Positions 41,683 through 52,500 of a stretch of DNA of 64,000 bases are shown piece after piece. Each line of letters begins with the position of its first letter. Position 1 is the first letter of the stretch. This DNA is from Microcyclospora pomicola (taxonomy: Eukaryota > Ascomycota > Dothideomycetes > Capnodiales), in NCBI GenBank assembly GCA_002786065.1, contig NHNY01000011.1, positions 372,001 to 436,000 of the forward strand. The letters are read 5' to 3'. Made by a program: the position numbers and the translations under genes. Under the pieces are notes generated by a model. It did not search any database, was not told where the DNA came from, and saw only the letters and a program-made list of their open reading frames with translations.

Positions 41683-42131
41683 CGTGACTCAATTGAAAGT
41701 GCTCTATACGGTCCCCTCGACGGGACAGGTTCGAGAACCGGACTTCACCGTCGAGTGGAAGGAAGACAGCAGCGTGACGTACGACTAGTGATGAGATCCA
41801 CGACAGAGAAATGGCATTGAGGCAGAGCTCGAGGGGAAAATTTGTGAGCTTGCAAAGGGATCGAAGCGTGAAAGAGCATGAGCAAGAACACCTTCCTCTA
41901 CCGCATTATGCCAGTGAAGCCTTTCCGCAACATGCACGTAAGACCACAGCCAGTGTATCGACATCTCGTGCTGCCATCTGTTAAGCGATAGTTCGTTGTA
42001 TTTTACCTTATGGTATCATGCATGACGTGGAACAGAGCGTCGACGACAAAAGATCATAACAACACCACCATGAATACAGTCCGCTGGTCTCTATCACGGC
42101 ATGACACTATTCCAACCAGCCATCAGCTTCC
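41683..42131. terminator. Convergent 3' intergenic region
   Basis: About 450 bp between convergent genes. The first ~100 bp is open in another frame (ending at 41788), but nothing indicates that it is translated. Confidence 0.4.
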
Positions 42132-44684
42132 TCAGATCCACCTCGGCGGGTCCAAATCTAGGTGGCCCACTCTCCCCTCATCCATCTGCCGTGGCGCACG
42201 TTGCTCTTCCTCACGAAGTCTGCTTCGATCCCGTCGCTTTCCCCTCAATCCCTCCCACCAACCGATCCCGCGCTCCACAAGACTGCCGCTTGCCTTGCGC
42301 CGCACAGCTTTGAATTCAAAGCGACTGCGGTCCAATTTCTCGCGGAAGCCTGCAGCGGTGGCTGGGCGAGGTACAAGATCGGACGCCGATGTGTTGCCTG
42401 ACGGTGGTCGTAGCGCCGTATGAAAGGGGTGCGGTTGGTTCGTGGCGGAAGTGAGGCCAAGAGAAGGTGGTGCCAAACTCATGGCCGGTGGATGAGGTGG
42501 TGCCGGGCGGAAGGGGAAGTCGAGGCTCCGTTCAGGGTAGCGAGCGGAAGAGTGTGCGCTCGAGTGACGGTGAGATGTTGAGGATGACGATGGGGGCGTT
42601 GGCGTGCTGTAGACCAGGTCTGAAAAGGCGGCTTTCTTCTTGTTGGGAGTGCGAGCCCGGTTGCCGTAAGGTTTTGGGACTACAGGCCCAGCGGTAAGAT
42701 GCGTTACGTTGTCTGCGCCTCTCATCACGATCCCGTGAAGTCGCGCGGCATGCTTTCGGGGTGAGGAGTCAAGCTCATTTCTTAGGTCGCGTAAGTCAGC
42801 TCTCTCGCCCTGGCGGACATGAAGGAATTGCTCCCTTGGTGCAGTAAAAGCGCGGCCTTGGGTGAAGGAACTTTTGTGTTCAAGGTTATTAGCTCTTCCA
42901 GGCGACGAGGTCGCACGCTGCTGAACAGAAGGCTGGCAAAACTTTGGCTGTTTCTCTAATCCACGTCTTCGAACACCTCTGCGCCGTTCCTCTATTGCCG
43001 CGGCGACTTGAGCAACAGAGTTTGGGACCACGTCGAGAGAATTGATGTGGATGAGGACGATTGGTACTTGCACGGAGACTGACTTCGCGTTGGAAATTGA
43101 CGCGGTGATGGTGAGGAAAAAGCGTACTTCGAAGTAGTTACCACATTGGACGGTCGCGTGTCCACGAGGAAGCTCAAGGCTACAGGTCCTTGTCTCGGAA
43201 CTATGGGCTTCCACACCTTGCCAGCTACTCGAGCCATTCCGCAGGCTTTGCGTGGTCACAATCGATCGATAGTTCTCCTCAAAGACTCGCATCTGCTTCA
43301 TCGGCTGCTCACCGCTGGCTGCCAACCCATGTTTGTATATCAAGATGTTCTGTTCCAATTCAAGATCCAGTCTTCTCAAAGTCTTGTGGCTGTTGTTGGA
43401 GAGGTGAATATCAACAAAGATACTGCTTCCACTTACCCAAACCTGGCGATGTAGTCCGGCAGTGAGTCTGATGCTCTGTCGTCCGCTTGTTTTAGGCAGG
43501 TGATACTCATCCGACACTATCAGTGGGCTTCGTAAGCATGTAAGTGCCTTCTCTGGATCGTATGTCGGCAGGACCTGTATCTCACGCGAGCTACGAACTG
43601 GTCGATATGGCTTGCCGTCGACCCGAACGAAAGCTGTGACACTTAAGAGAAAGATTGTTGATGCTTTTGCAGATTTGAAGGGGGGTGGACCGGTGTCCAG
43701 GGGCAAAGCGAGGCTGAACGGCAGCGTCGAGCAAGATGAGACCAGCTTCCAACTCTTGTCACCAGGGATGGGAAGACTGCCTTGCTCAATCATTTTGGCG
43801 GGTGGCGGGTGCTTCGTGTCTATCAGCTCTGTACCCAGAGCCAGGAATGGCGACCGACGATCTCCTACTTCTTCATAGCCGAGGAGATCAACCGAGATCC
43901 CGCACAGTCGTAACATCTCCTTATGACGAAGATCTTTGTTGCCATCTACGATGATCTTGACCAGCCCTTCTACTGTCCCACCTCCCACGAATATTGGGGC
44001 CGTCGCTTGCACATCGACTTCAATTCGGTGATGCTGGAATTCTTGATACTCGAGTATATCGATCGGAGGCGGGTTTCGAAAGCATGTCCTGGACGGCATA
44101 CGCCGTCGTGCCATTCCCATTGCAGAGTCAAGTCGCAATTGCACCTCTTTGACCGGAGATCGTACCCTGCCGCGACTCGCGATTGTTCGAGGTCCCGCCA
44201 ACGTGGCAGCCGATGTAGGTGCAGCATGTAGCGGTGGACCACGAGCATGCCCGAAGGAGTATTGCCGCGCGTTGTTCTGCGACGATGAACGTCGTGGGAC
44301 GCTCGTATGAGGAATGGTATAGAAGCTCGACTGTTCCGGAGTCGTTGAGTAGGACGAAGATGATGGAGGCGCGGGTTCTGGAGGTCTGACAAACAAGGAC
44401 GGGGGAGTCAAGGCCGGCTTCTTCTTGACGTTGTTTGTGCTCGCACGTCGGAGTGAAGAGGGTCGCTTCGTTGTGGCGATATTTGGTAGACTGGGCTGGT
44501 ATCGCATATGCGCGCCAGATCGTCGTACCAGCACGTCAACCAGACTGGGCTCCGTGAGCTCGCGAATGTCTGACAATGGGCGAGTCGGAGGCCCTGTCGA
44601 GGCGTCCAGATGTCGAGTTGGGAATTCCAGACACCCAGTTGTTGTGGGCGTGGTACTTTCGAGTCCGAGCAACCAGTCTCCCAT
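42132..44684 (-). CDS. Arrestin-related trafficking adaptor-like protein
   Basis: Intronless, 850 residues. A Ser/Pro-rich N-terminus (~1-210) precedes an arrestin fold. The N-lobe includes DVQATAPIFVGGGTVEGLVK and LRLCGISVDLLGYEEV. The C-lobe includes SIRLTAGLHRQVWVSGSSIF, VDIHLSNNSHKTLRRLDLEL, CSLELPRGHATVQCGNYFEV and VSVQVPIVLIHINSLD. In fungi such proteins usually recruit Rsp5-type ubiquitin ligases to plasma-membrane transporters (family knowledge). I see no clear PPxY motif, so the ligase link is unproven here. The C-terminal ~270 residues are basic, Ser/Pro-rich and probably disordered, ending in a highly charged RDRSRLREEEQRAPRQ stretch. Confidence 0.85.
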   Translation of the reverse strand: MGDWLLGLESTTPTTTGCLEFPTRHLDASTGPPTRPLSDIRELTEPSLVDVLVRRSGAHMRYQPSLPNIATTKRPSSLRRASTNNVKKKPALTPPSLFVRPPEPAPPSSSSYSTTPEQSSFYTIPHTSVPRRSSSQNNARQYSFGHARGPPLHAAPTSAATLAGPRTIASRGRVRSPVKEVQLRLDSAMGMARRRMPSRTCFRNPPPIDILEYQEFQHHRIEVDVQATAPIFVGGGTVEGLVKIIVDGNKDLRHKEMLRLCGISVDLLGYEEVGDRRSPFLALGTELIDTKHPPPAKMIEQGSLPIPGDKSWKLVSSCSTLPFSLALPLDTGPPPFKSAKASTIFLLSVTAFVRVDGKPYRPVRSSREIQVLPTYDPEKALTCLRSPLIVSDEYHLPKTSGRQSIRLTAGLHRQVWVSGSSIFVDIHLSNNSHKTLRRLDLELEQNILIYKHGLAASGEQPMKQMRVFEENYRSIVTTQSLRNGSSSWQGVEAHSSETRTCSLELPRGHATVQCGNYFEVRFFLTITASISNAKSVSVQVPIVLIHINSLDVVPNSVAQVAAAIEERRRGVRRRGLEKQPKFCQPSVQQRATSSPGRANNLEHKSSFTQGRAFTAPREQFLHVRQGERADLRDLRNELDSSPRKHAARLHGIVMRGADNVTHLTAGPVVPKPYGNRARTPNKKKAAFSDLVYSTPTPPSSSSTSHRHSSAHSSARYPERSLDFPFRPAPPHPPAMSLAPPSLGLTSATNQPHPFHTALRPPSGNTSASDLVPRPATAAGFREKLDRSRFEFKAVRRKASGSLVERGIGWWEGLRGKRRDRSRLREEEQRAPRQMDEGRVGHLDLDPPRWI

Positions 44685-45723
44685 ACTTGCAATCGTTCGG
44701 CGCGAGACATGATCGCAGTGTTGGTCCCAATGTAGGTTTGATGTGTCCCTTCAAATTGCATAGCAAGAGCATTACGAGCAGTCACGTTCTCGTTGTAGAC
44801 TATCGAAGAGCGCTCTTGCTTGCTGCAAGCTATTGTTTCTACGCCAATTGTTCCATTTCAATGAGGTCCAGCAGGCCACATGTGCTAAGGTCGGGTGGGA
44901 ATGGCAGACGATACATTACATTCTTCAACAATCATCATCTGCAATTGTTGTTTCCGTTCACTGCATTTGGCCCACCATGCCTTACCTGCTCACCACGTCT
45001 TCTTTACTGACGAAGTTGACTGATAGTCAAGCTCCGTTGCAGCTATCGGCATCTCATCAGTCCTGCACTAGCAGTCAGCTGAAGTGGCATGATCTTGCAA
45101 AAGCCACGGCCACCGGACTACGCTCGTCGTGCTCCCATCTTTGTGGAACGCAACTCGCAAGCACTGGACATGACACCACACATGAATGATCCATACACTC
45201 CATGTCGAGCAGGTTTGGAAGCGTGATTCGTCGTTGGTATCACAGACATGTAGGGTAAAACACTTTCTTAGCGCTCAGCTACAGCCGTTGCAGTCTTGCA
45301 GATGAGACAATACTGGCACATTTACTGCCTATTCAGGCCTGGCGCCAGACGTGCCAACCCTGCTGCAGCTGAAGATGCTTGGCGGTTGATGCCTGTCGAG
45401 CTGACGCGAGAACGATATTGATCGAGGCAGCACAACTTCTGAACATAGAAGAGCTGGTGTATCTAGTGGTTGGTACGGTACTGACGCATTGATCAAATGA
45501 AATGATGCTCCTGTAGTGATTCTTCGGCGGCACGACTGATTCTCCCGCTCTTCTAGAAGCCCCTACAGTAGTGGCTCCGAGGACGGCGGGGATGCGCCTG
45601 CCTGACGCAGCCTAGCCGCCGCTACCACGTGTGCAGGGATCCGGCTCTCCGCATTTCTGCCTCGATGTGGATGTGGTGCGCTGCGCTGTCGTGCTGTCGT
45701 CTTCCATCCTAACCGGTCCGCGC
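44685..45723. promoter_or_regulatory. Divergent intergenic region: arrestin / bZIP genes
   Basis: About 1 kb upstream of both genes. It contains ordinary mixed sequence without a recognisable gene and should hold both promoters. Confidence 0.4.
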
Positions 45724-45762
45724 ATGTACCAGACAGAATTTTCCGCCGACCGCCCCGCGTGA
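45724..45762 (+). promoter_or_regulatory. Possible uORF 1 (12 codons) in the bZIP leader
   Basis: ATG-TAC...GCG-TGA, ending before the second uORF. It lies about 215 bp upstream of the main ATG. Whether it is in the mRNA depends on the unknown transcription start. Confidence 0.3.
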
Positions 45763-45766
45763 TCGC

Positions 45767-45853
45767 ATGGCTTTGCTCTGCGATACTTCTGACGTATTTT
45801 CTTTACCTCACTTTTGCCTACTCTCTTCCACCAGCCCTTATCTTTCTCTGTAG
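45767..45853 (+). promoter_or_regulatory. Possible uORF 2 (28 codons) in the bZIP leader
   Basis: Starts MALLCDTSDV and ends SPYLSL before TAG. It lies in a strongly pyrimidine-rich leader (CTCTTCC, CTTTCTCTG), typical of fungal leaders close to transcription starts. Confidence 0.35.
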
Positions 45854-45908
45854 TACGTCGTTCTTATTATCAATTCCTAAGCGCCAGGTCCCGACACGCT
45901 GGCTGTCC

Positions 45909-45920
45909 ATGTGTCTTTAG
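45909..45920 (+). promoter_or_regulatory. Possible minimal uORF 3 (3 codons)
   Basis: ATG-TGT-CTT-TAG, 57 bp before the main start codon. Minimal uORFs this close to the start are most likely to be inside the leader. Confidence 0.3.
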
Positions 45921-45976
45921 CGCGTTCGCCTATCCTTCCAACCTAATCCAGTCCTCTAGGGTTCGGGTACCTGCAG

Positions 45977-47510
45977 ATGGGCGAGGACAGCGACATGGCG
46001 GTCGCCGGCAAGTCTGAAGCAGAGCCACGCGATGGCACTCCCAGTTCTATCGAATCTACGCCCGAGCAGGAGGTCGAAGCGGATGCGTCTGAGCAGACCG
46101 CGCAGCCCCAGAAACGGAAGGGTGGCCGCAAACCGGTCGGTCGCATCAGTGCTGTTGGAGACGGCGAGGTCAACGCTAACGAATGACAGATATATGCCAC
46201 GTCTGAAGAACGGAAACAACGCAATCGACAAGCACAAGCAGCATTCCGAGAGCGTCGGACCGAGTATATCAAGCAGCTCGAGGCAACGATCAAGCAGAAT
46301 GAAGAAACTCTGTCGACGCTACAGCAGAGCCATCGCACAGCCGCGGACGAGTGTCTAATGCTGCGCTACAAGAACTCGTTGCTAGAACGAATCTTGCTCG
46401 AGAAAGGTACGACCACATCGAATAGGACCGCGCTTCCAATTGCTGATCTTTGCAGGCATCGATGTTCAGGCAGAGTTGCAAATTAAGACGGGCAGCCCTG
46501 TACTTGGAACAGGGTTCAGCCGTCCAGGATCTTCCAGCTCTCATGTTCAAAGCTCTCACATCCCTCTGCAGAAGACGGCGGTGAAGCGGCAACATGCGCG
46601 ATGGTCAGGAGGTCCCCAATTCCTCCCAAAGCTCGCTCCTGGTGGCGCGATTGCAGACACAGCCAGCTACCCAACATCATCACCTCAAGGACACCCAACA
46701 CCATCCTCACATGCCTCATCTCCGAATAACTTACAGACAAGGTCGCCACTGGCCGTACATCAAGGTGGGATGACCCCACCGTCGGGTAATGTACTTGCTC
46801 AGCCTCAACAACAGCAATACCCTGGTTACGGCCGACCTTTACAGCAGCAGCAGCCGCAGCCTAGCCAGGCATTCTATGCCGCTCCGCAGCAATCTCCGCA
46901 ACGTCCAAGCTCTGGGAAGCACCAGAGCAGCGCAAGTGCCGTTTCGAGCCACTCAGGTGCCAGCCAGCATAGTATGAATCCCTCAATGGGCCTTCCGAAT
47001 GTTGGAGGTAATGGCAATGGAGTTCCTCCAGTCCAGCCCGCATACTATTCAAGCCCCTTTCAGCGCCATATTGATCAGCTCGGCAAGTTCCCCCCTCTCC
47101 CATTGATAGAGCTTTGTTCGTCCTAGGGTTGATTTGTGAATACAGAACAGGAGTACGACACCCAAGAATCGCGATCGATGCTCGACGGCCCCGACCAAGA
47201 AGACACCTCGCCGGTGGACGTTCACGCGTACCCTCCATATCACGAGCAACAAGTACGGCAGCAGCCACAGGATTATTACCAGCAGGCAATGGGCAGCCTA
47301 AGCGAGCAACAGCAACGATATCAGCCTGGCGAAGTGATCCCGCCAATGTCAGGCACTGTCGATGGCCTGGACGTGTCGCTCGATGCCATGGATCAAGTCA
47401 TCGACCCGAACGATCCGATGCTAGATGCAGACCCATTCGGACTTTCGGCTAGCATGCACTATCCTACATCATATGCTGCCATGCACCCTCAACAGCAACA
47501 TCAGAGATGA
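45977..47510 (+). CDS. AP-1-like bZIP transcription factor
   Basis: Four exons, 45977-46135, 46190-46406, 46456-47082 and 47146-47510, give 455 residues with every phase closing. Intron 3 uses a GC donor (GCAAGT) with a TACAG acceptor. The basic region (residues ~58-76, EERKQRNRQAQAAFRERR) has the NxxAQxxFR signature of the yeast AP-1/Pap1 class. It runs into a leucine zipper (YIKQLEATIKQNEETLSTL, then LMLRYKNSLLERILLEKGI). The N-terminus is acidic, with the basic KRKGGRKP just before the bZIP. The C-terminal ~320 residues are rich in Gln, Ser and Pro (PQQQQYPGYGRPLQQQQPQ) and likely form an activation domain. Cys-rich redox domains of Yap1 type are not seen. The leader carries up to three short uORFs. 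Confidence 0.92.
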
Positions 47511-48022
47511 CGACCATACAAAGAAACAACAGACCAAATCTGATATGAGGCCTTACGCACGAATCAGCACGAATCTAATTGACGAGCCATGCCCACGAAG
47601 AGCAGACTTCTTTACGCAAGCGTAGCATAGTATTGAAGCGAAAAAACCTTGGGATGAAGAAAGCTTCAGGTTAATGCGGGAGTCGTTCATTGGGTGCTCT
47701 TAGCGAGGTGTTTCGGAGCGGCGTAGACTTGTCTTCAGGAACCAGTTGTTGCACGCATATCTATTGACCTTTACCGAGTGGTTTGTATTTCTCTTGCAGT
47801 GTTTCAAAGGATGTTTATAGCTAGGTAAATTACAGCGTCAATTGCATAATAAGCGTGTACATGCATCACATGTTTGCGTGACAAGCGCGCCAAGGACGGG
47901 ACAGCCGTCGCCCACTGCACCGCTTGAACGAAAAACGGAAGTTGAGCTTGGACCCTCCTTTCTGTATTCACCTCGCATTGAGAGATGGCTTCCTCGTGAC
48001 TTTTCTCCTGCGCGCATCCAAC
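47511..48022. other. Intergenic region between bZIP and Stm1-like genes
   Basis: About 510 bp of plus-strand 3' UTR and promoter. No gene is recognised. Confidence 0.4.
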
Positions 48023-49549
48023 ATGTCAGCAATCGCCAGTAAGGTATGTTGTCAGCCCTGCCCATCAGATCATCTTCCAAGAGCTTCAGGACTTCCTCAT
48101 GCTCGAGCTCCGGGTGATGCGAACGCTCACCTGGAGTTGATGGTCGTCGTCACTGTGATGATCGTCGGATCACCAATCGAAGAATCTCAAGACTGACTTT
48201 TCGTCCTTCTAGAACCTCTACGAGCTCCTGGGTACGACCGTCCTCCTTCCCAAACCTCACAGTCGATGACCGCATGCATGCGAAGGTTCTGACGATGGCC
48301 GAACCACCACTAACATGACCCCGAAGGCAATGACCTGGAGCACGACCCCGATCGGCCCGCCGACCCTCCAGTGAAGGTCGCCGACAAGCCCGCCCCTCGT
48401 GCCGGCAAGCGCAATGCAGTCGAGGCCCCAGCGCCGCGTGCAGACCCTCTGAGGCCTTCGGAGAACGCCCGTGGTGGCAGAGATCAAGGTGCGTTGGAAT
48501 GTGGATGGGGTTTCTGGGAGGACGGGAAGAATGCTAGGCGCGCGTCACACATTGTGAAGGTCTATGCAGTAGATGGTGGAGGACTATCACGTCAGAGATG
48601 CACAAGCTCACACATGCGATGGTAGGGAACCGTGGCCAGCGAGATGATGGCGCCCGTGGAGAACGCCGGACTAGAGGTGTGTTTTGCTTCTCGAAACGTC
48701 TTCACAGCAACGTCTAACATTCTGCAGAGCCGCGCGAGTACCGTGGTGATGGACCCCGTGGAGGTCGCGGACGAGGACGTGGTGGCCGTGGTGGACGCGG
48801 CGGCGCTCCTCGCGATGACCGTCACTCCCACACTGGCATTGGGTTGGTCTCTACTTGCGCCGTTGTAATCGACCTTGCTAACCATCTCTAGCGAGCATGA
48901 AAAGCAGGCTGCTGCCGGCTGGGGTGCCGAAGCCGATGGCCAGGCCGAATGGAACGACGAGAAGGCCGGTGATGCGATCGCCTCCGCTGAAGCTAAGAAC
49001 GCAGAAGGCTTCACGCCAGACACTGGTGCCGCCGATCCAGCTTTCAGCAACGGCCCAGACCGCGAGACCGATGTCGCACCCGAACCTGAGGACAACACCA
49101 AGTCTTACGACCAGTACCTTGCTGAGCAAGCTGAGAAGCGCTTAGCTTTGAGCGGAAACTCTCTTGATGTCCGCAAGCCCAACGAAGGCTCGAAGCAAAA
49201 GTTCCCTGACGGCACTGCCTTCACTCGTGTGCAGGAGGACTTCTTCGCTGCTTCCGCTGGCAAGACGAAGCGTGAGAAGGAAGCCAAGTCCAAGGTCTTC
49301 GTGCCGCTCGAAGACCGCATCTACTCTGCTCCCGACTCTGGCGAGCGTGGCCGTGGTGGCGGAAGAGGACGTGGTGGACGTGGTCGTGGGGAAGGTCGTG
49401 GCGATTTCCGTGGCGACCGTCGTGGCGGTGGTCGCGGCCGTGGAGAGGGTGGTTTCAGCCGTGGCGCTCCTCGTGGCGGCAATGCTCCTCGCGGCGGACC
49501 CTCCATCAACGCCCAAGACGAGAGCGCTTTCCCTGCGCTCGGCGCATAA
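48023..49549 (+). CDS. Stm1/SERBP1-like ribosome-associated RNA-binding protein
   Basis: Six exons close in phase to 341 residues: 48023-48043 (21 nt), 48213-48231 (19 nt), 48327-48488, 48626-48676, 48728-48842 and 48892-49549. The start MSAIASKNLYELLGND matches the Stm1 N-terminal LLGND box. Exon 5 carries an RGG array and RHSHTGIGEHEKQ, the HABP4/PAI-RBP1 signature, followed by AAAGWGAEADGQAEW. NTKSYDQYLAEQ and KVFVPLEDRIYS lead to a second long RGG/GRGRG array and a PSINAQDESAFPALG tail. Stm1 and SERBP1 occupy the mRNA channel of dormant 80S ribosomes (family knowledge). The two microexons at the 5' end are easily missed by gene finders. Branch-like CTAAC/CTAACA sites precede exons 3, 5 and 6. 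Confidence 0.93.
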
Positions 49550-50200
49550 GCAACACAAGACGTCCCAAGCGACCGTCTTTTCCTGGTGGAGGTCTTGTCA
49601 AGCTAACATACTTTCCGACTTGACACTATCATCACAAAACGCCGCACCGCATGGCACTTCTGTGGCCACCTTGAGCCCGTCCATACTCTTTCAGCCTCCA
49701 AAGGCTTGAGCCTGTCTGAAGAACAAAACAGTCTTCGGATAGTGGAATCATTAACTTTTCTCAATCGTAATTCAATCTTGTGTCGTCCTGTCCGTGTCAT
49801 CCATGTGCAAAGATTGAAGTCATTTGTTGGTATCGCACCATGTCCTTCTCATCACTATGTCCTGTACACTCTCATACACAAAGCTGTTGGTGATCGTCTT
49901 TGCCTTTTTGCATTTCGCCTACTCCGTTTAAGTCCCAATCCCTCCTTCCCTCACCCATCATACCAACAGACCATACATGTACTCTCCTCGATCACGCCTG
50001 CGCATGTCCGCATTCCTAATTATCATCACCTCCACACACCACACTTTCGTGTATCACCCCAAAGATACACACAGAGGACACAGACAGAATGGCGAGAAGT
50101 GACGTGGCCTCTACATCCTTCCTGAGAAGCTAACATGAGATGACTAGTATTCTTCACAAACACGCATTGAGATATCGAGTGCAGAATGAGCGATAAAGTA
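49550..50200. terminator. 3' region of the Stm1-like gene
   Basis: Plus-strand 3' UTR and intergenic sequence. Open frames here have no recognisable content. Confidence 0.35.
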
Positions 50201-50260
50201 AGGACACGACAGGACACGACAGGACAGGACACGACAGGACAGGACACGACAGGACAGGAC
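50201..50260. repeat. Minisatellite of AGGAC and ACGAC pentamers
   Basis: Twelve consecutive pentamers fill exactly 60 bp. Writing A for AGGAC and B for ACGAC, the order is A B A B A A B A A B A A, so most of it is a 15-bp A-A-B higher-order unit. It lies in the convergent intergenic region between the Stm1-like and PheRS genes. Strand composition is strongly skewed (almost no T on the plus strand). Confidence 0.95.
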
Positions 50261-50630
50261 GAACGTAGAAGCAAGGCGGAGCCTGATGGAGAAGGGGACT
50301 ACGTGGAGATACAATATGTGCATCCTCACGCGTATACAGCATTGACTTATGCAGCATGCTCGTACATGTGACCTGGCATGTTTTACTTTGTTGAATACGG
50401 TCGAGCGGAAGGAATAATACATCCGCTGCTGTGCATGTCTGCTCGAGTTCGGGGTTTGTTTTCTCTCTAGGACTCGACGTCAAATGCTTTCCTTTCGTTC
50501 TTCCAACTTCGTAACTCGTTCATTCGATATCTAAGGGCTTGGAGACATCTGATTCGTCGTCATCATTTCTTTTTGTGGCCACTACCATTTCTCGTGCTAA
50601 ACTACTGCCTGGATGGGAGACGAAGGGAAA
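50261..50630. terminator. 3' flank of PheRS beta
   Basis: Intergenic sequence after the minisatellite leading to the end of the minus-strand PheRS gene. Nothing is recognised. Confidence 0.35.
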
Positions 50631-52500
50631 CTACAAGAAGCACTCGACGTTCAGCTCGAGCGCGCTCGTGGGGAAAGGCAGCTCGAAGTGCTTGAGCACG
50701 GTCGGATGCAGGATGCCAAAGGCTCCGATCTGCTTGGCAGGTTGGCCGGAGATTTGGAGGAAGATGGCAGCGGCGTGGCCGGGGAGGTATGTTGGCACTG
50801 AATGGGGGCATGCGTGATTAGTACACTGGATGGTTGCGTGCGTAAACAACGGATGAGGATTGTAGCTTACCATCAGTCTCCTCGATGAAATATCCTTCCA
50901 GCTTTGGGTTTTTCAGCCCGTCCTCGCGTGTGATGATGGCAGAGCGTAGCATCAGCATGACGCGGTCAAGAAGGCCGTGGACCTGCTCGAAGCCCGAGGA
51001 TTTGCCGTACCAACAGGCGGCAAAGTGCTTCTCGTTCCGGCTGCGCCGTTCCAGACTCTCGTCCTTGTAGCATACATCGCTCACCTCGAAGATCTTCATG
51101 GGGACCGAGTGCTTCTTGTTCTCGCGGACGGTCTTGAGCAGACCAGGGAGGAGTGATGTGCGGACGATCTGGTACTCTGCCGTCTTGGGGTTTTGCAGAC
51201 GCACAGCGCGGTTGTCATCCTTCTGATTCAGCCATGCGTAGTTCTCGTCGTGTGAGCAGAGGATCAACGGCATGACTTCTGCCCAGCCTGCCATCGCAGC
51301 TTCAAGGCGGATAATGTCTGTGAGCTTGTTGATGGGTAGAGCTGCTGCGACTGAAGAGGATGTTGAGGGGAAATGACGAGGGAGGTTGTTGAAGCCGTAG
51401 GCGATGGCGGCATCTTCCATGATATCTGCTTGATGTAGCACATCGGCTCTCGTTATAGGAATGTCGATGTCCAGAATATCATCATCAGTGGTAGACGGCT
51501 TGGCTTGATGCCCCATCTTCTTCAACAATGTGCAAATGGATTCTCGTGATTCTTTCAGTCCGCAGACAGAGTTGATGAAGGACGCGGAGGCCTGAGAGGG
51601 GCGAGGAGTGAGATTTGGACTTTCTCGAGTCTCGCCGTTGTGATCTGAAACAATCTTCACCGGCTCAATAGTGAAAGGCTCCGCACAGTATTGTGAGAAC
51701 ATGGACACGATCATGTGATTGACAATCTCGAGTTTGGTCTTGTCTGTGGCGGTAATGTCGATGAAGACATTGGTCGTGTTCAGCGTAATCTTGGAGTGGT
51801 TGCTGTTGATGATTGGTGGCATGGATAGGACTTTCCTGTTTTTGTCGTATATGATGGGATATACGGGCGAATCGCGGATGATGTGGAGATATCGAGAGAG
51901 ATGCTTGTCCTTCTCGTAGAACTCCATCATCTGCTTTCCGTTCATACTTTTGGTCTGATTAAGCGGTGCAAACTCGATCTCTTCTGGTGGAAGCGCCTCA
52001 TATGTGAAGGGACCCTCAATCGTATCGAGATCGTGAGTGCCAATGGCGACCAAGGTTCGTTGTCTGGCCAAGTTCTGGTGTAGCTTGTCCTGAAGCGCGA
52101 TGAAAGATTCGTAGCGTGCTTTGGTAAATTGAATGTTGCGTAGGATGGCACAAGAGAAGTACGGTCGTATTCTCGCCGTATCTTTGCTCACTGTGACCGT
52201 TTGTAGCTCACCATTGGCTGGGGGCTTTAATTGGAAGGTAGGCATTGCCTGGCGGCCGAGGAAGACGTTCAAGTTCATGGCAATCCCCTCGAAGCACAAC
52301 ATATCGTATCTGTTGGCAGGGATCTCGATCTTGAGCTGTGGCGCTTCCTCCACTCCATCAACGATTGGCCGCTTTGACTCGGAAGTGTCTTCGTCCAGCT
52401 CAATGCCAAACTCGAAGCATAGCTCATCGAATTCATCCTTGGTGTATTCCTTTCCCAGAGCCTGGTAGAGAGCAGCCTTGTCTACTGAGATCGTCGGCAT
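50631..52500 (-). CDS. FRS1: Cytosolic phenylalanyl-tRNA synthetase beta subunit
   Basis: Beta chain of the (alpha-beta)2 enzyme that charges tRNA-Phe. Exons 52500-50871 and 50797-50631 give 598 residues (donor GTAAGC, acceptor CATTCAG, phase 1), close to the 595 residues of yeast Frs1. Landmarks are the start [35 protein letters not shown] (B1 domain), the B3/B4 core [21 protein letters not shown]5 [20 protein letters not shown] followed by AYGF, and [18 protein letters not shown]. The final exon holds the characteristic [15 protein letters not shown] and [19 protein letters not shown] ending. Nothing is missing. Confidence 0.97.

Noticed and set aside
41683-41788. C-terminal extension of the QIP-like protein in another frame
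   Set aside because: It would need a frame change after the stop with no splice site, and the exonuclease domain is already complete.
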